Assembly (NCBI RefSeq): GCF_963675165.1
Contig: NC_087380.1
Coordinates: 6,815,571 to 6,879,570 of the forward strand
DNA: 64,000 bases
Direction: 5' to 3'
Source of the DNA: Halichondria panicea
Taxonomy: Eukaryota; Porifera; Demospongiae; Suberitida; Halichondriidae
A program made the position numbers and the translations under genes. The notes below the pieces were generated by a model. The model was not told where the DNA came from. It saw only the letters and a program-made list of their open reading frames with translations, and did not search any database. Below are positions 56,941 to 64,000 of the stretch, piece by piece (the first letter of the stretch is position 1; every line of letters begins with the position of its first letter).

Positions 56941-58053
56941 CTACAGTACGGAATGAAAAGTCAGATAAGACACTTTAATGTATTGATATATGGATTATGA
57001 ATATGAACACTACCAACAAAACCATCAATGTACACTATCGTAGAAACGATTATTAGCGTATGCCCTAATGGGTCAATAGCAAAGCTCTATATGCGTTTAT
57101 ATTAATTTAAGGATGCGCTTATAACTAAATGCAGTCATTTTGAGTTCCACCCAGTAACCAGATGTCTCTATGACGAGAGATGACTCGTAAGCTAGCCGTA
57201 GAAAGAGAATTATGTGTGGAGGTGTGGGACTGGCTCTAATGACAGGAGGGGTGCAAGTAATTACATGTTTGTATAAGATTGTCTTGGAAACAAAAAGCAT
57301 ATACTGAGAAATGTAATGGGAAACATATTTTAGTCTTTTGTTAAGCAATTAGTGAACACATGCATAATTTGCAAATACCTATAATCATATATATATACGT
57401 ATTTCACATGCACAGCACTGTCATGACTTATCATCTATACTAGGTAAAGAGAGGGCCTGGTATCGACTGTTTGCCCATGCAGCCACATAATCCCCAGAAA
57501 CTGGGGACTCCGGATATCATCGTATAATGCTCAGTAAAACAATGACGTCACAACGAACGGAAGTAGATTGAAGAAAGCCTACAACAGTGTGGATGACAAT
57601 CATCTGAACGGAGGGAAGGCTGATAATAGCCTATATATGGACAGGCCACGCCCATCTGACACTAACCTTGGTGAAAGTCTACATGTAGACTATATCAGAA
57701 ATAAATAGCTGCTGTAACCAAACGTACAGCTCTGCCTCTAGCTAGCTAGCTACATATAGCTCTGTGTATGACTATTCTTTGTCTGTATAATTATGTTATT
57801 CAGGATATTTTTCGGGGAAAATGTCAGTTTTATGGAAACATTACGGGGAAATTATCCAATAATTTTGTGCATGCGCAAACAGTCAGTAGCAGGCCTCCTT
57901 TTTGAGGCCTTGTGAAGGAGGCTAGGTAAGTATATATATACCGAGTGATCTATAATGACTTGACGAGTCATAACAATCTATGAGTGTATACCAGTTGTTT
58001 TACTACCGCATTAAATAGTGTGTACGGTAATCATGCAGCCATGCAATACTCAC
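56941..58053. other. G2 intron, no gene seen
   Basis: This is the intron between two G2 Death exons. It is AT-rich DNA with a minus-strand frame at 57097-57348 that shows no domain. CCCCAGAAACTGGGG near 57492 is a small hairpin. Confidence 0.4.
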
Positions 58054-60538
58054 CTGCTGTGTCCTTGTTTTCTTGTAATGATGAGTCATCACTCTTGATG
58101 TAAACGTCCTCAATCATAGCAGCAATGTCAGGACGGTTAATGTCTGGTGACCTCAGGGTTTCAACCAGAACAGACCAGGTGGGGTTGGGTGAGGACTGGA
58201 GCCATACTTCAAGCATTGCAGTGAAGCAATCTCCCGGGGTATTGTAATGCTTCTTAATACTCTGTAGAGTGAAAACTCAATAGTTGGTACAATGTACTTG
58301 GTATAAATTTAACCATTGTCTTTATAGCCTCTAATTACCCGTACAGTGCGAAATTTGTGAGGCACTTAAATTTCGTAAATGGCCTCTAAAAGCATTTCGT
58401 AGACTAAATTTCGTCAGTTGACTGCTTACCGGAAGCATTCCCAGGCCTTGCCTTAAATCTTTGCGCTAGCTATTTAGCAGATAAAGAACAACGTTTGCAT
58501 AGGATTGCTAACCAAACAAAACGGCTGTTTTGGAGTTGAACGAATTTTTTACCCCACGAAAATTACCCGCTATACGGTATACAGTGCTCTTATAACGACC
58601 GGACAACGTAAGATACGCATGCTCGGTAAAATGTTCCTGCCACGTGGTGAACACAGTAAGCAGCTGCAATTAATGAAGAGAGTGCACATGCAGTGCCAGT
58701 CATTACCCGAGGCGCACGTGGGCGGCCACGGGTATAGTAGTCTGTTGGTTTGTCTGTTTGTCACCAGTATATCTACTCACCTGGATGCCATAGCGCTGCG
58801 TTTGCAGCATAGGTAGCCTTCACACAACAATATCTTGGTTTAAATAGTGGCAGATTTTGATGTTAAAGCTTCTTTGTCGAGTAAAAGCGAGCAAAAGCTA
58901 AGAAGCTTAAACTTGCCACGTGGCCTTGAGTCAAGGTACGGGATCACTTCAGCTAAAAATACGTAGTCAAGGCCCTGATTATGTATTTTCAGCTGAAGTG
59001 ATCCCGTACCAGGAACAATTTAATACCATCAAGAAAGTAGAATTGTGACTGGTTCAAGTGTTGACTGACTCTGGATTCTATACGTACTCCAGCCTGGAAG
59101 GAGCCATACTTCTCTTAGTCTAAGAGTCCAGGCTTCTTTGCTGTGATCCCAGTCCATAGTGCATGTCTCATGCATGTACGTTGTTAGTTTAGTTTTATTG
59201 CTCTTGAGTTGCTGTGCTAGCGCATGCTAGTCAGTCATACATGCTACATGCACTGCATTATCACTCTTCTGGTTTCTTTATTATCATGTCACCAGCCGAG
59301 GGTTTGCACTTTAGTGTTCTAGTGATAATATATAGCTAGCTCTATACTATATACTGATATATATATAGTAGCTGCAGCAGATTTAAACTTAAACAAAGGC
59401 TGTTAATAAGTGGATCGAAACTTTGAACACTTCAATTTGGTTAGGGTTTGAAGCAGACGATAGATACCAAGTAGTGACGCTAAGATGCAAGGTGTGTGTG
59501 CTCTTTGAAGACAAATACTCTTTGAAGGTAAGCTCAATGGGATGAGGAAATTAACTTTAACCGAGCTTATATCAAAGGGTCTTCTAACCTAAGAACTACT
59601 TCACAGACCATGCCAAGACAGAGATGCACCAAACAGCCATGCTATACGAAGAAAGGACCTCAACTGATATTGCCACTAGCACTAAGAAATGTACATAGAC
59701 ACTATATATATATATATATATAGATTGGGACACATGGCATATTTTGTACGCTTTATGGTTTGTCCTTACGACAACGACATTTGTTTGTCCTCTCAAACAC
59801 ACCGAGGACATTTTGTATGTTATAATTATAGTAAGAGCACTGTATATAAAAATTCAGAGCACTGTAGGTGATATCATATAGTATATACGTACATGCATTA
59901 TGAAGGTCATAATTAATTTCTAAATACAGTACTATACATTACAGAGAGTGCTAGGAAACTGCATGCTCTTCAATCACCTGTAGTGTTTCGTCTGGTAGAC
60001 CCAACGCGACCCCCAGCTCAAACCATTTAGCACAGACTCTCTGCAAGACAGTGCTTATCACTGTTAGCGTGACAGACCTTGGAAGCAAACTTAAAATAAA
60101 TTCCTTCTCGATAACGTCAGCTAGGTCTCCCCTCTCCACACTGGGGCCTCTCAAAGCCTCCACCATGACCGACCAGCTCGGAGATCCCTTCGTGAACCAG
60201 GCCTCCAGCATTGCAACGAAACACTCATTCACACGATCATTGTGGGACCTTTCTATGTTCTGCACATAAAAAAGAACAGAGATAGCGAAAAAAATACAAT
60301 AATGTAGAACTTGATTTCCCATGGATCAATTGTGTATACAGACAAAACAAACCTTGCACCGATGTAGGCTAATCTTAAATTTAGATAGTATGTACGTAAC
60401 ACGGTCCAATACTCACTTTAATAGTTCCCTCGTCCACATCCAAGTTAATGGCCAGGTGGTACCACTTTGCACAAGCATTCCAAGTAGCATCTTTGACAGT
60501 CTTGAGAGTTATGTCACCACCTGTAGCTGTGGCCTCAA
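58054..60538 (-). CDS. G2 first and second Death domains (three exons)
   Basis: Exons 60538-60417, 60259-59978 and 58261-58054 are in frame. The first plus the start of the second match the C-terminal Death domain of G1 (KTVKDATWNACAKWYHLAINLDV, CFVAMLEAWFTKGSPSWSVM). Instead of ending at a stop, the 282-base exon runs from DVIEKEF into the first half of a further Death domain (VLQRVCAKWFELGVALGLPDETLQ). Its second half is the exon at 58261 (CFTAMLEVWLQSSPNPTWSVLVETL). The fused exon suggests unequal recombination between G1-type units. Confidence 0.7.
58935..59010. repeat. Long hairpin in G2 intron
   Basis: GGTACGGGATCACTTCAGCT at 58935 pairs with AGCTGAAGTGATCCCGTACC ending at 59010, and the pairing extends with one bulge to about 28 bases. 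The loop is about 20 bases. It could yield a stable RNA stem if transcribed. The rest of the 58262-59977 intron holds no gene that I recognise. Confidence 0.7.
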
Positions 60539-61428
60539 CTGGACAAAGGAAGAACGTGGTTTGGTAATGAAGAACAAGTAGCAGAAAGAATGCATACATG
60601 TAATAAGGAATACTTATATATATACTGTTGTCAAAACATAATGTGTGCATGGCTATAATTATATAGGTATGAGGTAAATTAGCGATTATATAGGCACACT
60701 GAATTTGCATGCATATACACCGTACATCAGTCGAATGGCCAAGACCCGGAAGTTCAATGTAAATGCCGTACACTTATTTAAGTATACATTATGCATTACA
60801 TCATTGCTTGAGTTAGTTCAAGAAAGAGGGTTGACTTCAGTACTGCATTGTGCAGCAGAGAATATTCAAGAGCAACTGTGACTGTCATATCCAGGTAGAT
60901 CATCACAAGAACTACAGTCTGAGGCATCACTCGAGGCAAATGCTCTTACAAAAGCCACACTACACAGTGTCAAAGAAGACAATTACATTTTAGTGCGGTA
61001 TAGCTACCATGCAGCGTTATATTTTCAGTTCCCAAGCATATGAAGCAGATCTGATCAATGAGTACTGTAAAGGTAAGCTTCTTACTTGTTTTCGACTTAT
61101 ATTCAGCCTGTTTCCATGCATGAATTAAAAGTTATGAGTGGTCATTAATTAGTGTGTGGTTGACTGGGCTGACTGCATAAAACCTGCACAGTGACTGTCA
61201 TGTATACCATGAATTGTATATAATAGTTTTATACATGGTTTTATTTGCTTCAGTGATACAATTGTTCCATGTCCTCAGCGTTGATGTCGATCACCACTGA
61301 AGATGTTCGCTATTTTCTTGTGAACATACACTGAGGATACCCCCATTGTGCTCACTCTCTTCCAGTATCTGGACAAGTCACAAAAAGGTATCATGGTGTA
61401 TTAGAGTCCAAATTCTGTCCCGTATTTA

Positions 61429-61798
61429 CAGTATAGACTCTGGCTATCTGAGATGTACAGGCACCTTGATATACCGATCATTTGGTTTGGCACAGATTGC
61501 TGGCTATATATAGATGTTTACTGCACAAAACTCGCCCTGAAATGCGGCCACTCCCTATTCCTTATATACTGGCCAGTACTGGCTTCCCCAAACTAGTTAT
61601 TTTATTATGGCCGGATATATACGACGTTTTGGTTTAGATGATATAATAGCATAGAGAGCATACTGATACCGCAAAATTTGTCATTAGATTCGAGGTAGGG
61701 TCGTTTTTTAGTCGCGGTTATTTTCTGAAACACAGCCACCTCGCTATTCCGGTGAAGCTGCATTGTCTCAAGGGCGGCCAGATTAACAAGAGTCTACT
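61429..61798. mobile_element. CAGTAGACTCT-type element, copy 2
   Basis: It begins with CAGTATAGACTCTGG and ends with AACAAGAGTCTACTG. Its length and interior correspond to 54376-54741 with considerable divergence, so the two are old family members rather than part of the recent segmental duplication. Confidence 0.6.
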
Positions 61799-62743
61799 GT
61801 TCGCTGTGCCCCGTGTAAATTAACTATAGAAGTATCCAAACACACTTTTGTGGGGAAAAGATTTCATAAATCCATAGTTTCTTGCTATAGGTATACATCT
61901 CACTGCAACATGCAGCTTGATTACATGTAGTTTATTGTATTACTTATGCTGCCTGGGGCTTCTGTTGAATCTGTTCAAAAAAGAGGCTAACCTGTCAAAG
62001 AATTAATAAAAGAATCATTCTCGAGTCACAAAAGCGGCTGAAGTGTATACAATACGAATGTGTTACTTTCTTCACGTTGCATGATTAATACTTTCGGGGT
62101 TTGGAGTCAAGCACATAATTATAGGTAAATTTCTTTCAAGCCGTTCGGTATGTTGATGGCTAGGAGGGTAAAAAACACAGTGTGTATTATCACAGTTATG
62201 TTCAATTCTCGCTTCTATACATTGTAGGTGATATCAAGCCTCTGAATGACAGGACATCGCCGCTGTGAGACTCCAACACTACTTTTAGACAAACATTTAT
62301 TGTTATTACCTTCTGTGTTTGTTGAAATGTATCATATGCACATATTGTTGTTTGGCCAACAAGCATTGAGTTGTGTGTCAAATTACCCTTATAGTGAGCA
62401 ATTATCGGTAGGCTCTATAATAAATACTGTCTGGTAAAACAGCACAACTTTCGATCAATTTAATGCTTAGCTATTAAACTAATGATATTCCAAGTCTCCA
62501 GTCAATAGCATATTGGGAACTGATTTTATAACGCTTAGTGTGGAGGTAGGTCAAAACCACAAAATGTTAGTAACCATCAAACAATGCCAACTGTGTGCTG
62601 ATAGATGACTGTGTAGCTATCATTTTAGACTCTTTAGAAAGCACACATTCATGAATCAGAATAGCATATGATATTGGCATAAATAGTACGTGCAAAGATA
62701 ATATATAGTAGGTAGAAGTCATTGCAAGTTAACAAGCTCAAAA

Positions 62744-63796
62744 CTAGCCTCGATTCCAGGCCGCTTGAACAAGGCGGCCTGGTATACCTTGTACAGTAGA
62801 ACCTCGATTATCCGGACACCTTGGTTCCAGAAGCAGGCCGGATAAGTGAATATGCCGGATAATCGAATAGATAAACCACGCCTTGATCCACCCACTTTAT
62901 TGATGAACAGCAGTGCCACATGGTTGTCTGCGCATGCGCAAAAGAAAAGCAGGCATGTCTCCATGGTAACAGCTGCAACGCGCATGCGCATTTGAGGGAC
63001 ACGCCCATTTTCTGAATTATGTAATCTGATTAAAAAGAAAACTGCCAAGCCGGATAATCGAGGTTCCGGATAATCGAGGGCCGAATAATCGAGGTTCTAC
63101 TGTATGCGCATGCGTGTACATTACCCCAAAAAGGGGGTAATCCGTGTATTTGTGGATACTGTCAGTAAAATAAACCGTATACTATTTGTATTCTGATTTT
63201 ACAGTCCGTTACATAGAAGTATTGTGCAAAGATGACTGAGTTCTTACGCCCTTTATTGTATCAAGCCAAGTCTCTACTTAACGACACCCTACACTGTAAG
63301 GCTACAGATGTTATAGGAAAGGCATGATGTGTTCCTGTGGGTCCCCTGATGAGGCTGTGGTAATATAGACCAGGCAAGTGTTCTGCTACTAAATCTTGCC
63401 TTTATGTTCGACAAGAAGTCATTGCTGAAAATAAAGAAGCTAATGATTACTCCTGAAAGCTTTTAATAAGCTTTAACTCGACACTCAGAGGTTATTCACT
63501 CAAGATCTACTGATGTATTAAAGAGTCCACCACTCTTCCTAGCTGGCAGCTCTAGCTGTCTGGGAGGCTTTCTTGAATTGTCTCTTTGATAAACAGAGCT
63601 AGAAGAAGCAACACTGCTGCAGCATAATTATTCTACTTTGATTAGTGTCTCTGAAAGCTGCCATTGTGGTCACATTGTCATACGTATTATTCCCTTTTGT
63701 AACTTTGTCTGTTTTTTATTGTTGTCAATTATTTCGCGCATGCGCATACAAGGTATACCAGGCCGCCTTGTTCAAGCGGCCTGGAATCGAGGCTAG
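62744..63796. mobile_element. Composite 1.05-kb element with 50-bp inverted ends
   Basis: The left end 62744-62793 and right end 63748-63796 are near-perfect inverted repeats starting CTAGCCTCGATTCCAGGCCG. CTCAAAA flanks both sides (62737-62743 and 63797-63803). Each end also folds on itself (GGCCGC...GCGGCC). A pogo-like element is inserted just inside the left end. Confidence 0.75.
62794..63102. mobile_element. Pogo/Tigger-like MITE nested in the composite element
   Basis: CAGTAGAACCTCGATTATCC at the left and TAATCGAGGTTCTACTG at the right, with TA target sites at 62792-62793 and 63103-63104, are characteristic of pogo-family termini. It is non-coding. Single related ends occur at about 45920 and 49201 (CAGTAGAACCTCGCTAAT). 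Confidence 0.8.
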
Positions 63797-63925
63797 CTCA
63801 AAACCACAAGCCAGATTGAGTGACAGGAAGCACTTCCTGTTTTTAATTAAAAAACTGCCTTGGTCGTTCGACTGACATTTAGAATAATGACAAGCCATAT
63901 AATCAATAATAATACCTATACTTAC

Positions 63926-64000
63926 TGATAAATCTCAAGCAGTGGTACACTTTGAAGGAGAACTGCTTGTTCTTGGATACTTCACAAGTGTAGAAACCAT
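63926..64000 (-). CDS. G2 Ig-domain exon, cut by window edge
   Basis: The last 75 bases match the 3' part of the G1 Ig exon (FYTCEVSKNKQFSFKVYHCLR). The donor at 63925 has the same phase as in G1 and joins the Death exon at 60538. Upstream exons of G2, presumably a GTPase, lie outside the window. Confidence 0.75.

Larger units (their letters stand above)
60539..63925. other. G2 intron or intergenic region with nested transposons
   Basis: No coding exon is supported between the Death exon at 60538 and the Ig exon at 63926. The stretch holds the CAGTAGACTC element (61429-61798), the composite element at 62744-63796 and AT-rich DNA. Confidence 0.5.

Overview
The window looks like animal nuclear DNA. 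It has short introns with GT-AG boundaries, several conserved eukaryotic genes (NASP, BTF3, DMAP1, SZT2, an ELMO-domain gene), genes nested in introns on the opposite strand, and many short non-autonomous transposons. Repeated Death-domain exons linked to a Roc/COR-type GTPase and an Ig domain, a bacterial-type HNH nuclease and the recurring ACCGTATAGCGGGTA repeat family together suggest a demosponge. That taxonomic call is inference, not proof.

Layout. Positions 1-3462 hold repeats and no gene I can support. Positions 3463-4991 are a partial tandem copy of 5751-7272; each copy carries the last three NASP exons (minus strand) and an HNH-nuclease gene (plus strand, inside a NASP intron). NASP (9668-5896, minus) and BTF3 (9986-10874, plus) are head to head over a 317-bp gap with E-box and NRF1-like sites. 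DMAP1 (15270-11358, minus) is head to head with SZT2 (about 15636-34473, plus). SZT2 is a gene of about 32 exons, and one of its introns contains an antisense zinc-finger/RING gene (18071-16741). SZT2 converges on an ELMO-domain gene (37380-34643, minus).

From 37.6 kb to the right end the minus strand holds a modular family. Gene G1 reads C2-like fold, three Death domains, Roc-COR-like GTPase, Ig, Death, stop (52307-37648). The tail of a relative, G2, reads Ig, Death, Death, Death (64000+ to 56600). All the splice junctions I placed within G1 and within G2 keep the reading frame. A decayed purple acid phosphatase gene lies between them on the plus strand (53219-54330).

Functionally the left half is housekeeping: H3/H4 chaperoning (NASP), nascent-chain binding (BTF3), TIP60/SRCAP chromatin remodelling (DMAP1), nutrient control of mTORC1 (SZT2) and Arf-family GTPase regulation (ELMOD). 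The right half looks like a fast-evolving innate-immunity or cell-death signalling locus shaped by tandem duplication and transposons. The most unusual items are the Death-GTPase-Ig-Death architecture with its triplicated phase-1 Death cassette, and the duplicated intron-nested HNH gene.
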